64,000 nt of DNA from Emydura subglobosa (lineage: Eukaryota; Chordata; Testudines; Chelidae), in NCBI GenBank assembly GCA_007922225.1, contig ML680053.1, positions 12,169,036 to 12,233,035 on the forward strand. The letters run 5' to 3'. Below, piece by piece: positions 42,176-55,080 of this stretch. Position numbers and translations under genes: made by a program. The notes beneath the pieces are model-generated. The model was not told the DNA's origin. It made no database searches and saw only the letters and a list, made by a program, of their open reading frames with translations. Each line of letters starts with the position of its first letter. Position 1 is the first letter of the stretch.

Positions 42176-43937
42176 CACAGCTGAGGAGGTGAGGGAGATT
42201 CCCAAATTTGAGCCATTCTTTTTAGGTGATAAATCTTAGAATCTGTCCCAGATTGAGGTGTCATTGAGGAGGTTTTGGAACAAATTGATAAATTAAACAG
42301 TAATAAGTTACCAGGACAAGATGGTATCTACCCAAGATCTCTGAAGGAAGTTAAATGTGAAATTGTAGAACTACTAACTGTGGTATGTAACCTATCATTT
42401 AAATCAGCTTTTGTGCCAGATGACTGGAGGATAGCTAATGTGATGCCAATTTTTAAAAAAGACTCTAGATGTGATCCCGGCAATTGCAGGCTGGGAAGCC
42501 TATCTTCAGTACCAGGCAAATTAGTTGAAACTATAGTAAAGAACAGAATTATCGGACACATAGAAGAATACGATCTGTTGGGGAAGAGTCAACATGGTTT
42601 CTGTAAAGGGAAATCTTGCCTCATCAATCTATTAGAATTCTTTGAGGGGGTCAACAAGCATGTGAATAAGGGTGATCCAGTGGATATAATGTAATATACT
42701 TAGATTTTCAGAAAGCCTTTGGCAAGGTCCTTCTGCAAAGACTCTTAAGCAAAGTAAGTGGTCATGGGATAAGAAGGAAGGTTATCTCCTGGATCTGTAA
42801 CTGATTAAAAGATAGGAAACAAAATAAATAGTCAGTGTTCCACATGGAAAGAGGTAAAAAGTGATGTCCTCCAGGGATCTGTACGGGGCCCAATGCTGTT
42901 CAACATATTATATAAATAATCTGGAAAAAAGGGTAAACAGTGAGGTGGCAAAATTTGCAGATGATACAAAACTACTCAAGTTATTACTCAAGTCCAAAGC
43001 ATATGGAGAAGAGTTACAAAGGGATCTCACGAAACTGGGTGACTGGGCAACAAAATGGCAGATGAAATTCAGGGCTGATAAATGCAAAATAATGCACATG
43101 GGAAAACATAATCCGAACTATACACAGAAAATGACAGGGTCTAAATTAGCTGTTACCACTCAAGAAAGATCTTGGAGTCATTGTGAATAGTTATCTGAAA
43201 AGATCCACTCAATGTGCAGCGGCAGTAAAAAAAGCTAAATGAATGTTGGGAATTATTAGGAAAGGGATAATAATAAGACAGAAAATATCGTATTGCCTCT
43301 TTATAAATGCATGGTAAACCCACATCTTAAATACCAAATGCAGATCAGGTCTCCCCATTTCAAAAAAGATATATTGGAATTGGAAAAGTACAGAAAAGGG
43401 CAACTAAAATTATTAGGGGTATGGAAAAGCTTCCGTATGAGGAGAGATTAATAGCACTGGGACTTTTCATCTTGGAAAAGAGATGAGTAAGGGGGATATG
43501 ACAGAGATCTAGAAAATCATGACTAGTGTGGAGAAAATAAATAAGGAAGTGTTATTTACTTCTTCTCATAACACAAGAACTAGAGGTCACCAAATGAAAT
43601 TAATAGGCAGCAGGTTTAAAACAAACAAATGGAAGTATTTCTTCACACAATGCATAGTCAACCTGTGGAACTCCTTGCCAGAAGATGTTATGAAGGCCAA
43701 GAGTATAACAGGGTTCAGAAAGAACTAGGTAAATTCATGGATGATAGGTTCACCAATGTCTATTAGCCAGCATAGGCAGGAATTGCTGTTTGCCAGAAGC
43801 TGGCAATGAGCGATGGGATGGATCACATGATATTTACCTATTCTATTCATTCCTTCTGAAGCACCTGGAATTGGCTACTGTCGGAAGATAGGATACTGGA
43901 CTAGATGGATCATTGGTCATTCTTATATGTTCTTATA
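42176..43937 (+). mobile_element. Second CR1-type LINE, different 3' tail
   Basis: RT region: SNKLPGQDGIYPRSLKEV, IANVMPIFKKDSRCDPGNCR, LLGKSQHGFCKGKSCLINLL and [10 protein letters not shown] (about 42950-42980). C-terminal block: [17 protein letters not shown] and [15 protein letters not shown] (43560-43720). It ends 'ggatactggactagatggatc...ttcttatatgttcttata', a tail type different from the ATTCTATGA tail of the neighbouring copy, so it is another CR1 subfamily. It is 5'-truncated and carries stops and frameshifts. Confidence 0.8.
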
Positions 43938-44795
43938 GAGAGAGAGTTTGTTCAAATTCTTCCATGAGAATTTGCAGGGATAATTCAGAGTAGACCTGAA
44001 GAACTCTTGCAACTTAGACTTTCCCTGACAACATTTAAGCAGATCTGATACAGTAACAAACAGGCCTGAAAGATCCTTTATAGCTGAAGTCCAGCTGATA
44101 AGATTCTTGTCAGCAACTCATCATTGGCATTCCTCGGATGAAGAATAGGTGATGTACATTATTGCTTTGAAGTAAATCTTTCTTTCCTAGGTTATAACTA
44201 GTTGCATTCATTAGCATAAGGCAACTAACCCTTCAGATAGTTCATAGGTAGTTTACTACAGACTTCAAAGAAAAATAAAGACAATGATATTATTAACCAC
44301 AAGTTCCATCTACATTTTAATCTCCCTTTTTAATCTCTGAATCAATAGAATATAGTAATGAAATATTATAGACAGGAACAGAAGTTTATCATCTACAAGC
44401 TAATTAGATCACATTGATAAACTTCTAACAAGATATAGGTACTCAGATAAATACAATTAATATCTCCTTCTGATTCTCTAACAATACAAGCCTACATATC
44501 AGGAACTCTAGTCTATTTAACATGGCTTTGCTATCTATAGGGAATGGCCCTATTTTCCATTTCAATATTCTGCTAATATGTCCATACGGGTTGTTTTCAC
44601 ATCTCGCAGTCTGCTGGTTGCTTAACACTCACTGGCTCACACCCAGCATAAAAGCTTCATGTTTTAAAAAGATGTTTTCTTCTTGATTATTTTAACAACA
44701 GGCTTAACTGTGACAATAACCACATAAAAATATCAACAGAGGCTGTGCAAAAACAAACATCACTGGCAATTTCCAAGTAAATTAAGTGCCAGAAA
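43938..44795. other. Noncoding AT-rich stretch
   Basis: Nothing recognised. Confidence 0.5.
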
Positions 44796-44917
44796 GCCAG
44801 ATTCAGCCACTTTTACTCACTAGAATCAGTGTTACTATCCAAGTAGTCCCCACCGAAGTCAATGGCATTACTCAGGGGGTATTATACTACACGTTGTGAG
44901 TAATGGTAATCTGACCC
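44796..44917. repeat. Short MITE-like inverted repeat
   Basis: The ends 'gccagattcag...ttactcac' and 'gtgagtaatggtaatctgacc' are inverted repeats about 120 bp apart. The interior has 'gaagtcaatggcattactc'. It is related to the unit at 9.5 kb. Confidence 0.5.
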
Positions 44918-46965
44918 AGATGCTGGACAAAAAATGGAAAATTTTCCTAAAAAACAAACTTTGTTTTATTTTTAATGAAAATTCAAAATTTGGAAAATTT
45001 CGCCCAGTTGCAGCCCAGAGTAAAGCAGAAGCTTTCCAGCATTACTCATTTTCCAAAGGCCTAGATGGATCCATCACCAATCATTCGCTCCAAGTGGTTC
45101 CTATGCCTTCATTCTCTTCTGATAAGAAACTGAGTGCTAATATTTAGGTGTAAAATCAGAATATGCATGAGATCCACAGCATGAGTGATGACCCAATCTA
45201 GACACTTTCTAAATAGGTGGCAACTTCTCCTTTGCCACTACTTACAAAGCAGCAGAGACATATTGAACTGCATACCTATTACCTTTATGGGAACATAGTG
45301 CATTAGATTACCATTTATAGGAGTTATTGAAAAGATTGTTATTGCTTCTTGCAAGATAAAGGTCAAGAAAGAAAGGGATTGCTTTATACCTGCAGAGATG
45401 AGGGCTTTTATATTTTTTTCCTCTGTGGAAAGTGCAGTGATTCAATACAACTTAATTTAGAAACATTGTAAGTGCCTATTGTTAAAAAAAATAATCCATC
45501 CCAATGGTACATTAAAACTAAATTCTCATGATGTTCTACTTGCAAGGAAGATATGAACAGGATACCTTGCTGGTAACTCCAGTTTGGTGTATTATAAAAA
45601 GTGTAACGTGCTGCATACTGTAACCAAATTACTATGGGTTTTATTCATATTACAGTAGAGCCCCAAGGCCCCTTTCAGGTTCAGGACCCCATTGTGTAAG
45701 GCACTGTAAATATATAAGCCGAGGTGGTCCCAGCCCTGATGATGTCCCAGTCTAATCTAGAGAACAAGGGTTCTATATTATTCTGATTGAAGACCCGCAT
45801 TGACTTCAGTGGGCATTGGAACAGGTCATGAATCTGAGTGGCAGAGCACACTGCTACCATGGTCCAGATTCTGCCCTGATGTACACATCTTATGCAACTT
45901 CATCACAGAACATGGTCTCAAGAGAATACTCATCTTACCTTTATAAGGCCAAATCCTACAGTCTTGACATGGGCAAACATTCCTATTAAAATCAAAGGGA
46001 TTTTTGCCCAGGTAAAGGATTATCACAGGGGCCCCTTCATACTGTTTCCTCAGAGAGGCAGCACAGGTATGACAAAGAATGTATAAGCTTTGTATCTCAC
46101 AGCTTCCATTAGAGTCTTTAGTTTGCCTGAATGGAACTCATTAATTCTGTGACTTTACCTTATCTGTCCATCTCCCCATTTCTCCAGCTTCTTATTTAAG
46201 CCTTTCCTTTTTAAAACAAACAGTTTTGCCTACTGGACAGACTATATCTGAAATCTGAAGGACTTTTGTATCGCAAGGCTGCTTACAAATTCTAGCCAAA
46301 GAAGTATGGAGTCCGGCAGCATTTTACACATCAGAAACCCAGAAGTATATGAAGTATAACATTTTTCAGCAGGTTGGTAAAATGACCCAAGTGGCCTTTT
46401 AGTCCCCAATTTACTATGATCTCCACAGCGCCATAGGTATTCATGGCACTCTACGGGCAAATCAAAGAGAAAGAGCGCTCCAGCTGGTGTAACTCAACAA
46501 AGCTTAATTGAAGTCAGTGCGGCTCAGTTTACACCACCTGAGAATCGAGCTTCCCAAAGTCCCTGTCCCTAGAAATTTACAATCTAAGGGGCAAGTTCAG
46601 CTCTCAGATATTTAGGTACCAATGATCGTAACGCGATTTGTGGGTGTTGTGTACTGAGATGCAGCACTTTGGCACGAAGCTAGTTATACCATAGCAAGGA
46701 AGAATGAAGAAAGGCAGCAGTGTGGGAGGAATGAGAGATACAAGAGTAAGAGAACAGAAGTTGTGCTTTCGGGGCATGCACAGCTTGTTAGCACGTCTGA
46801 AATTGTTTAAATTGCTTTTAGGGGTAGGTTTTTATTTTATGACCCTGATAATTTAAGAGCCAGCAAGAAGGCAGGCGTTATAAGGTGATGGTCATCACTG
46901 ACAAGCCGGGAGTCTCTATGCGAGACCTGAGTTTCCTTCATATTATCATCATTCATCGTGTTTAT
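44918..46965. other. Noncoding stretch with SINE-like scraps
   Basis: About 45640-45770 contains antisense 'caggaccccattgtgtaaggcactgtaaatat', an old SINE-type tail that recurs at 50.7, 53.4, 59.3 and 47.0 kb. No gene was seen. Confidence 0.45.
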
Positions 46966-47080
46966 TACAACAGTGCCTCAGGGCGCACCCAAGAATGGAG
47001 TTTCGTTCTGCTAGGCAGTGTTCAGACATAGAGGTACAGACAGTCCTTGCCTTGAAGATTTTACAATCTAAATAGACAAG

Positions 47081-48327
47081 TGTGACAATCACCCCAATGG
47101 GAAAAGAGGGGGTCGGAGCCCCAAAGAATAAGCAAGTGAATCAACTGATTGTATACAATAATATTGTACCATAAAAGTGAGTGAGGTAAGGACTTTATGA
47201 AAGCTGGTCTCACACTGGTGGTTAATATCTTTGTGACGTGTATGTATTAACACTATAGGAGGAATTATGGATACTCATTGCTATTACGCTTTAAAGTCTG
47301 TGACCGACCAAACACAGGGAGAAATTGGTTTTCTCCCAGCCAGGAGGGAAGGCAACTGTCTCCCTGTTTTTAATGTAAATTAAGCATTGTGGGACTCAAA
47401 CAATGAAAGCCCCATTTACATACAAGTCAACAGCGGGATCGGAAGTCCACAGGAAGGGACAAACAGCAGGGAAGAACTACTTTATCTGGCGATACATTAC
47501 AAAGGAATACCTTTCAAAGATTTTCTGGACTATAAAAAGAAGGGGAGAGAACCCTTGGTTAACCACACTTAGAGGACAAAGGGGTCAGGACCCTCTGATT
47601 CTGTGATCGGTAGATCCTCTGGCATCAGGGGCTTGGTCTAAGTGAGAAAGCTGCTTAGGCAAAGGTTGTAGCTTGCTAAAGCTAATTTTTAGGCACTAGA
47701 AAGCATGTTATTTATGTTTTGTTTGTAACCATAACTGTCTCTTTTTTTTTCTTTTTTTGCTTAGTGTCGCTTAAATCTCTCTTCTTTGTTAATAAACATA
47801 TTCTTAGTTTTACTATAAACCATCTCAGTGCTGTGTATTAAGGTACAGAGTATGTCCTCAGCTGGGCTAACAGGCTGGTATGTGTGTGTGCTGTCTCTCT
47901 GAAGACAGTAGACTTAATTTCTATCAGTGTTCAGAGAGAGGGACTGGTCATTATAGAGAGATGTCGCTGAGGAACTCGGGAAACGGGGCCGGTGCTTAAT
48001 TTGTGCCAGAGTTTGCCATTGCTGAGCTCCAGCACCTCTAGGCTTGGAAGGTCATAGCCCCAGCACCTCTGGGTTTGCTGGTTATGAATGTAAAAAAATT
48101 GCTTGAGCCCTAGCACCTCTTTCATTACAAATTAAGCACTGACTGGGGCTCACTGAATGTTACCTGTTTGGCAAGGTTTGGATTGGCCAAGTCTTGAGGT
48201 GTTTGTCAGTAGACTGATGTGGCAGACAGCTGTCACACAGTTTAAGCGCCAGCAAAGCTCTCTCTTGCTCAGGGAGAGAGGTAACTCAGTGCCTTATGGT
48301 TCTGGACTCCCTGAGGAGAGTGTCACA
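47081..48327 (+). mobile_element. Solo LTR, plus orientation, carrying a MITE
   Basis: The block starts TGTGACA and ends TGTCACA, so the termini are complementary TG...CA ends. The flanks are acaag (47076-47080) and atgag (48328-48332), a degenerate 5-bp duplication. A poly(A) signal AATAAA lies at about 47802, preceded by T-rich sequence and followed by a G/T-containing region, the R/U5 layout of an LTR in plus orientation. Without the 152-bp MITE inside it the LTR is about 1.1 kb. No internal viral genes adjoin it. Confidence 0.6.
47990..48141. mobile_element. hAT-like MITE inside the LTR
   Basis: Termini cggtgcttaatttgt (47990-48004) and acaaattaagcactg (48127-48141) form a 15-bp inverted repeat with one mismatch. 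Flanking octamers aacggggc and actggggc match at six of eight bases, in line with an aged 8-bp hAT duplication. Inside, the box 'agcacctct' occurs three times. Confidence 0.65.
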
Positions 48328-48360
48328 ATGAGACAGACATGGTGTGGGGGCTTGGACATA

Positions 48361-50501
48361 CCTGGAGCCGTGTGGAGAATGGAAATTCAGGTGCGCCTAG
48401 ACTTTTTAAGATTTTGAACTGTGACTTCATTCCACGTCGGAGAGAAACCTGACAATTTCAAAATGCTCCGCAAAGGAAAATTTCAAACAAAAACAGAATA
48501 AGAAATGTGGATCAGCTGAAACTTTTTGTTGAGACAAAATTGAAAATATTTTGATTTGATTCTGAGTGACAGTATATACTATGTCATACAAAAAAAAGAA
48601 AACATTCTAAATGGAAATCATTTTAAGACAAAAAATTGAAATGTTTCAACACTATCAGAACTTATTTTCCCATATTTTCTCCAGCATGTAATTTTAATTA
48701 ACTTAATGTGACTTTGCAAAGCATTTCAATTAGGAGAGAACTACAGTCCCAGATGGAAATTGGTTCCCTCAAAGTTTTTCCATCCAGCTCTAGATATAAC
48801 ACACTTATATATGATGACCGGCAAATGTCATGTTAGTTCCATGATTTTTCCTTTTCATGGGATGGGGAATAGGTGGGGTGATAAAATAAATGGAAAGAGA
48901 ATGTGAAACCTGTTTTAAGTAACCTCTGAAGGGACCAAAATTATAATTGGTTCTTAATGCAGACAGTGCAGGTTTGTACTCAGCACATTTGGAGATAGTT
49001 TGAAGATAGCCTCTTAAGTGAGAAGGTTGCCTATTAAATGTCATCTTTTGAACTGATTCCACTGTAGATTTTGTATATGTTCGGTCCGTTTCCTTATTAA
49101 ATAAAATAATCACACTCCTAATGATAAGCCTGAAAAGTCAGCCTACAGTAGTTAATCATCCTTTTCCTGCTTCTTTCCCCCAGGTGAATACATACCAAAT
49201 AATAAATATGTTCTATGAAAACAAGTGTCATATTTCTTGTATTTTTATTCTCCCTCTGTTGAGTTTAATATCTCTGATTTAGCTTTCTAGCCAATTTGTT
49301 GTAATTGTTTTTTCACTACTGGATGCAGTTTCCTACAGTTATTATCCTGCTTGAAATTTAAACATGTGCATATAATCTCAAGCTTAATACAGGGCTCAAT
49401 GAAAGGAGGAGGAACTGTAATTGATTTACAAAATTCACAGCCTCAGCAGCCATATTATTGTAGAAGATTTAGGAGAAGGAAATCCTTGTGCAATTCCTTT
49501 GGTGACAGGAACTATCCATCCTTTTTTTATTAATTATCTCTAACAGTTCAATCAGGATAATTAGAACCTTTGGAAGACTTTCCCTTATTACATGCAGAGA
49601 ATCAATATGGTTGGGAATTTGCAAGAATCCACAATGGGTTAAAAAAATATCTAGTTAGGACATTTTCACAGGTGCAAGGATTACTCCCTCATTTTTTCAC
49701 TAATGATATTGCTTGAATTTATTACTCATCACATCTCCAACATGACATCTGTGATGGCTAGCAAAGGGCCAAGTTATCCGGCTACTAAGATGTTAGCACA
49801 AGACAGAGATTAATTTAGGATGTGTCCCTCATGCTAAACTGCATCTGCAAGTTCAAACCAAGTGACCTGAATGAAGTGATTAGGAAAGAAGAACTGGTAG
49901 ATGTTGATGTGAATATCTTTTCTATTAGAGATAGGGAAGGTTTCTGTGTATGGTACACATGCATGTACCCATTTCAGCCTGACCTAGCCGGAAAGCTCTT
50001 GGCCCACATTCTTTCTGCCCAGATGGTAATTCAGAACAGACTTGGAATAAGGTATTCCTCTGTCAATATGCTGGATTTGCCCGTTTGAGGAAGGAAAAAA
50101 CCCCAACCTAATTCCTCACATCAGTAATAACTTCTCAGCTGCCATATCATGCTATGATGATTTTCTTTTCCCAGCCCACAGTCATCTATAGAAACCATGG
50201 CAGCCAGGAATGAAAGCTAAGCCTGCTGGAATTGAATTCCCTGGTGTTTTCTCCTGATAACCCAAGATTTTGTGGGATGCACTCAGAAGAGGCGTGAGTC
50301 TTTTTAGCTAAAACTCTGCTACTCAGACCAGCCAGTGAAATAGAGATTATTTATTATTATTACTGTTATTATTGCACAAAGCCTCCAACTCTTTTTTCAT
50401 CATTATGCTCAATGGTTTACTGTAATTCAGGACATCAAAAGCAGTTTAAAGAAAACAAATACATGTGAGCTCTCACTTCTGTCACTAGTACAAATCCAGG
50501 A
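48361..50501. other. Noncoding AT-rich stretch with repeat scraps
   Basis: About 48440-48790 is AT-rich and ends 'tttttccatccagctctag', resembling one end of the hAT-like family at 55.93-56.31 kb. The rest shows no gene or clear repeat. Confidence 0.45.
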
Positions 50502-50643
50502 TAAAATTTTCAAAAGCATCTAAATGACTTCGCAGTTTAAGTCCCTTTGTCTTTCAGTGAGATTTAGGCTCTGAAGTGCATAGGTCATTTTCAAGTTGGA
50601 CCTTAGGCTCCTATGCCACTTAGAAGGCTTTGAAAATTTTACC
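50502..50643. repeat. Foldback element
   Basis: The left arm 'taaaattttcaaaagcatctaaatgac' pairs with the right arm 'cacttagaaggctttgaaaatttta' at 50616-50643. It is related to the foldback at 33.8 kb. Confidence 0.6.
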
Positions 50644-50935
50644 TACTTGCTAAATTAGTGACACCTGTAAGTAAGTATCTGCTGTCCACTCGCTGTCCTG
50701 TGAGAAGAGAATTTTGTGGTCTCCCCACAGTTCCCAGTGTCTGAGTTTGCACAGCACCTAGCACAATGGGGCCCTAATCATAATTGGGTCTTTGAGCAAT
50801 TTACAACAAAATGTGATGGTCTCACTCCAGTTCTTTGTGGAGCCCTATCCACACACAAAACACATCATCACCTTTGCCTGCACAAAGAAGCCAAGGACTG
50901 GATGAGAAGGTGAACAGTTACAGACTGAGGGGGTT

Positions 50936-51165
50936 GATTTCCCCTGCTTGTATAGTTCTCATCAAGCTAGTATGAGTATAAATAGCAGTGAAACCGCAGC
51001 ATGGCAATGGCAGCGGAGGCCCATCTAAGTTGTGCCAAGTACATACCTACTGGTTTAGACAGGTTTCTACATGGCCCAGCTCAGCCATTACTGTGGCTTC
51101 ACTGCTATTTATCGTGACACTCCATGAGAGCTAGTGTGAGTCTGAATACACAAGCAGGGGAATCG
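50936..51165. repeat. Foldback MITE with 'cccctgcttgt' ends
   Basis: The arms 'gatttcccctgcttgtatag...aaatagcagtgaaaccgcagc' and 'ctgtggcttcactgctattta...cacaagcaggggaatc' pair over about 90 bp each. This is a long imperfect palindrome typical of a nonautonomous DNA element. Related scraps occur at 1.5-1.8 kb. Confidence 0.65.
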
Positions 51166-51305
51166 CACCACTAGCTTGTAGCATAGATGTAGGGAGAAAG
51201 GTGACTGCCCTCCTGCTCGTTCAGTCCTTGGCTTCTTGGTGCAGGCAAAGGAGATAGCCTACAGCTGGTTGCTCCAAAACAATCAGGGCATGTTTTTCCT
51301 AGGAG

Positions 51306-51361
51306 TGTTTCAAATACAAATAAATAATACAATAAATAAATAAACAAATAATAATAATAAT
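51306..51361. repeat. (AAAT)n/(AAT)n microsatellite
   Basis: The run aataaataaataaacaaataataataataat is a mixed A/T-rich simple repeat. Confidence 0.8.
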
Positions 51362-51519
51362 GGAACCAGTATCCCCATTATAAAGAACAGCCACCACTGC
51401 AAGTGTCACTAAGTAGCAGCAACAAGGTCCAGGACTAAACGAGGTTTGGTTTCCTTAGAACTGAAATGCTATAGCTTAACTAACGTCATTGGGCTCAATA
51501 TAGGAGTATCTGGGCTTAT

Positions 51520-51605
51520 ATAGGAGTATTTAAGGACCTGTGTTATACAGGTTGTCAGCCTAGATGATCTAATTAGTCCCTTCTGGCCTTAAACTCTACG
51601 AAATC
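51520..51605 (+). mobile_element. CR1 3'-end scrap
   Basis: 'tgttatacaggttgtcagcctagatgatctaattagtcccttctggcc' is a CR1-family 3' tail, the sense version of the antisense copy at 16.7 kb. Confidence 0.65.
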
Positions 51606-52690
51606 TATTAAATTAAGTCTGAGCTATGATTGTCCCTTCAGGTCGACTTAAGGACACACAGGCAGGGCAGTAAATGGAAGCTGTTGCTGTTGCCCACGCT
51701 GTATTTCTCATGCAGACAAGCACAAGACTTCAATCTGCCAGGCTGTCAATCCCCCCCGGCCCAAGCACTAAATTCAATTTCTTCTAAAGGAATAAAAAAT
51801 GCCAAACTACATGGCAGAGAGCTCCTCCGTGGATGGAATTTAGAGAATAGAGGAGGAAAGACAGAGATTCACCAGTATCTGCATCCCTGCAGTTGCAGAG
51901 TATTTATAGTGACAGGGAGTGGGGGTAGGGTGTCTTCAAACTTGTTTGTAGTTCACACCGTATCTTAATGGAGGAATGATAGATGAGGACAACCTTCCAA
52001 CCCATTGGCAGTTGCAAGGACCTCCTCTCCACATGCAAGATCCATGTGGCAGCTATAGCAATTCTTTACATGGGAAATGAATACAAGGATAGTATTGCAT
52101 TTTGGCTTCTTGTAAGGCAATGTAACTGTCAGTAATGGGGAGTAGCCCGCCAGAGGAAAGCCAACATCTGCTAGTGTGCTCTGGGAGTGGGGATGGAAGA
52201 GGCAGTTCTTCACAACTGTAAAGCTGACCATCACCTTAAACGTGCACAAGCAAGTGGGGATCACCATGATACTTAAACTGGACATACAGTGACTTTTTTT
52301 TTCCTTAGCCTGTATCAGATTTACTACCTTATTCATTTTACACTAACATGTCCCTCATTCCATTCCTGCCAAAAAAAAATACAAATAAAATAAAAAAATC
52401 CCTGCATTCACACACAGAAATGACTCAAAAGACATTTGGAACCTTTCTTGAATGGTCATTAACCTTCTTCTTCGGCCCATGGCTCCAGTTCACACGTTCT
52501 GCTCTGCAGTTCCCCTCTATCAGATAAGTGCTGTCTATGCTTCCGAGTGGCATTCAGGAGCAGAGTGGAAAATTACCCCTATGTAGCTATTCTAAAAAGA
52601 CTTTGCCTTTGAAGTACTTTTCCCCAGCAGCTCAGGGTAACTAAACAAAAATACAATGAAAACAGCCTTAACATTACAAAGCTATCCAAC
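51606..52690. other. Noncoding stretch
   Basis: Nothing recognised. Confidence 0.5.
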
Positions 52691-52796
52691 GGGGGGGGGG
52701 GTGTGTGTGTGTGTGTGTGGGTGTGTGTGTGTGCGTGCGTGTGTGTGTGTGTGTGTGTGCGCGCGCGCGCGCGCGCGCACATGAGAGAGAGAGAAA
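52691..52796. repeat. Poly-G/(GT)n/(GC)n/(GA)n compound microsatellite
   Basis: An 11-bp G run leads into about 58 bp of GT-rich repeat, then about 21 bp of pure alternating GC, then (GA)n. Alternating purine-pyrimidine of this length, especially GC, is the classic Z-DNA-forming composition. Open frames here are artefacts of the repeat. Confidence 0.9.
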
Positions 52797-53028
52797 GTCC
52801 TACAGGAAGGAAAACAGGGGCCTGACAACTAACATGGGCGGCGGGGGCGCGGGAATGGACTGTATCAAAGACTGTCAGAGCACTCTGCAAACACTGAGCC
52901 TCATTACACTCAATTTCTGTGTGATTACACAGTGTAAACTGGAATAACACTGTGGGGAATTAGGCACAGGAGCCTTGTGAGGTAGCAAGCCCCATATTTA
53001 CAGAGAGGTTTGTGCATACTGTATTATA

Positions 53029-53316
53029 TTTGGCTATGTCTTCACTGATGGTGGCAAATTCGCCACTGTCAGATCGACTTATCTGGATCGACTGTGAAGA
53101 CCCGCTCAGTCGATCCAGAAATCGACGTATTAAGACCACCTTCTCAGGTGGCGTAGTGCTGCATCGACAGGAACGCGGTCCTGTCGGTGCAATGCAGTGA
53201 AGATGGCGCGCAGAAGAGAAGTACAGAAGTCGATGGGAGTTACGCAAGTTTTTTGCGTAGTTTGCGTAACTCCAGTCGACTGCCGCCAAATCTCCGAGGT
53301 AAGTGTAGACAAGCCC
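53029..53316. mobile_element. hAT-like MITE, family A (second copy)
   Basis: The ends 'ggctatgtcttcactgatgg' and 'aagtgtagacaagcc' form terminal inverted repeats. The interior has several smaller hairpins (gtcgatccagaaatcgac; gttacgcaagttttttgcgtag). It shares ends and the 'gactgtgaagacc' box with the copy at 26.58-26.83 kb. Confidence 0.7.
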
Positions 53317-55080
53317 TTGTTAGCCTGTGTTAGCCTGCTTGCTTGTCCCATCCTCCTACTACATCTTGTCTTTTAGACTGTCTTTGAGGCAGGGATTGTC
53401 ATTTATCATGTTTGTAAAGTGCCTAGTGTAACACACACACACAAGTGGGTTACACTAGCATAAAAGAAAACAACCTGGCTGTGGCCTGTAGGTGCTACTG
53501 CAACAACAACAAAGGTTCAATGACTTAGGACAGTGTTAGTCATTGGCAGAGTTGGGCATAGAACCCAAGAATCCTGACTTCCAGTCCCCTGCTCTAACCA
53601 CTAGACAACACTTTTCTCAAGCCCACATGAATTTACTAGCATAATTTGCCTAAGCTCAGCAAAGAAGCTTATCAGAGGGAAAAGATGATAAATCAGAAAT
53701 TATCACTGTAGGGACAGCAGAGAATTACATAGCTATAGCCATATTCGCAAGTTTGATATTTAAACATACAGAACCTTAACATTTTACGTTGCTCAAATCT
53801 TATTATTCTGCACCACATTCCGGAGATCAGGTGGCTCTGACCTGACACTGTTGAGTCTTGTCACATTATTTCAACTCACAGTTAAGCTGTCCCATCTGGA
53901 TAGGATGGTTGTATCACCACTACGTTGAGAGTTCATTGTTACAGACACCCATGCATGCCTTTAGCAACTATAACACCGAGCAGTGAAGCTGGCTGAAAAA
54001 AATAATTAATTGAAAAGTAATCTTGATAAAAAATGAACATGTTCATGAAAATTATTATTTTAATGACTTTTTCTGAGATGGGAGGTGGGAGCTCACCAAA
54101 AATCAGAAAGTGAAAACTAAGAAATTTTCAGTAAAAAAACGGTGCTTTCTAGTTTTCTAAAGGGAAAATGTTTACAATCTCCAAATCTATCTATCTATAT
54201 GTTATTTTTAGTGAAAATGGTTGTTAGTTATTTTTTCCTGAGAACATAATAAAATTCACAGAAAATCTTGACAAAAAAACCTTCAAAAACCACATTTTTT
54301 AAAATTGCCTGTGAAAAGACATTTGCCATTGTCCAGCCAGCTCGAGCTATGTTTCCATTAATTGCATCATGAAGGTCAAGTTACTGAGAAACAAGGATTA
54401 AGGACCGACTACTGCTAATGACTTGTTGCTAGAGAGTCCTGTTCTAGGAAGAGTAGAAACCTTAAGTCCCAATGATCTTAACTTTAGTGGGGCATATACG
54501 GAGAGGAATTTGCTCAAAAAACTGGCTCCCAGACCATTCAGTCTCACAGACCTAAACAAGCACCTTAAACTGAACTTGGAAATAACTGCAAGTCATTTTC
54601 TGCCTCAGCTAAAATACCACTTCACATCAGCATTGTATATGTGGTTTCCAGCAGCATGTACACAGAGCAGTAATTCAGAGGCGGAAAACTGATAAAATGC
54701 AGCTGTAATTTAAGCATTCATCATCTTTAGGGACTTGCATTTAAAGCTGCAGCACTGGATGGGGGCGTGATGGATGAGGTCTTCAGTTCATAATAAACAA
54801 ATACTTAATCCTAGCATGTCACTGGTTTGTATAACACCTTCCAAATCTTGCTTCGTTGATAAACTCCATTGGTGCAAATTGTGGCTTTCCTGGTCTACAC
54901 TGAAGGCTTGCACAGATGCAGCTAAAATTTCCTGTAATTGAGAATCTACTACATAGCCCTTGGTAAGTTGTTCCAATGGTTAATTAACCTCACTGTTAAA
55001 AATGTGTGTATTATTTCCAGCCTGAATTTGTATAGCTTCAACTTTGAGCCATTAGACGTTGTTATACCTTAGACTGCTAG
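53317..55080. other. Noncoding stretch with SINE-like and AT-rich scraps
   Basis: About 53340-53640 contains SINE-type tails (ggcagggattgtc..., and 'gcagagttgggcatagaaccc' as in MIR elements). 54000-54350 is AT-rich. 54423-54690 has an open frame without any recognised motif; its old-repeat look argues against a gene. Confidence 0.45.

Larger units (their letters stand above)
46966..48360. repeat. Old SINE split by an LTR
   Basis: The segment 46966-47080 ('cagtgcctcagggcgcacc...ttacaatctaaatagacaag') is an antisense SINE-type repeat. Its continuation 'acagacatgg' reappears at about 48333, immediately beyond the LTR at 47081-48327. The SINE was therefore present first. Confidence 0.55.

Noticed and set aside
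52579..52950. Frames with His-Thr and Val-Cys runs
   Set aside because: Translation of the (GT)n/(CA)n microsatellite.
54423..54692. 89-codon frame
   Set aside because: No known motif, no splice context, and old-repeat look; not supported as a gene.
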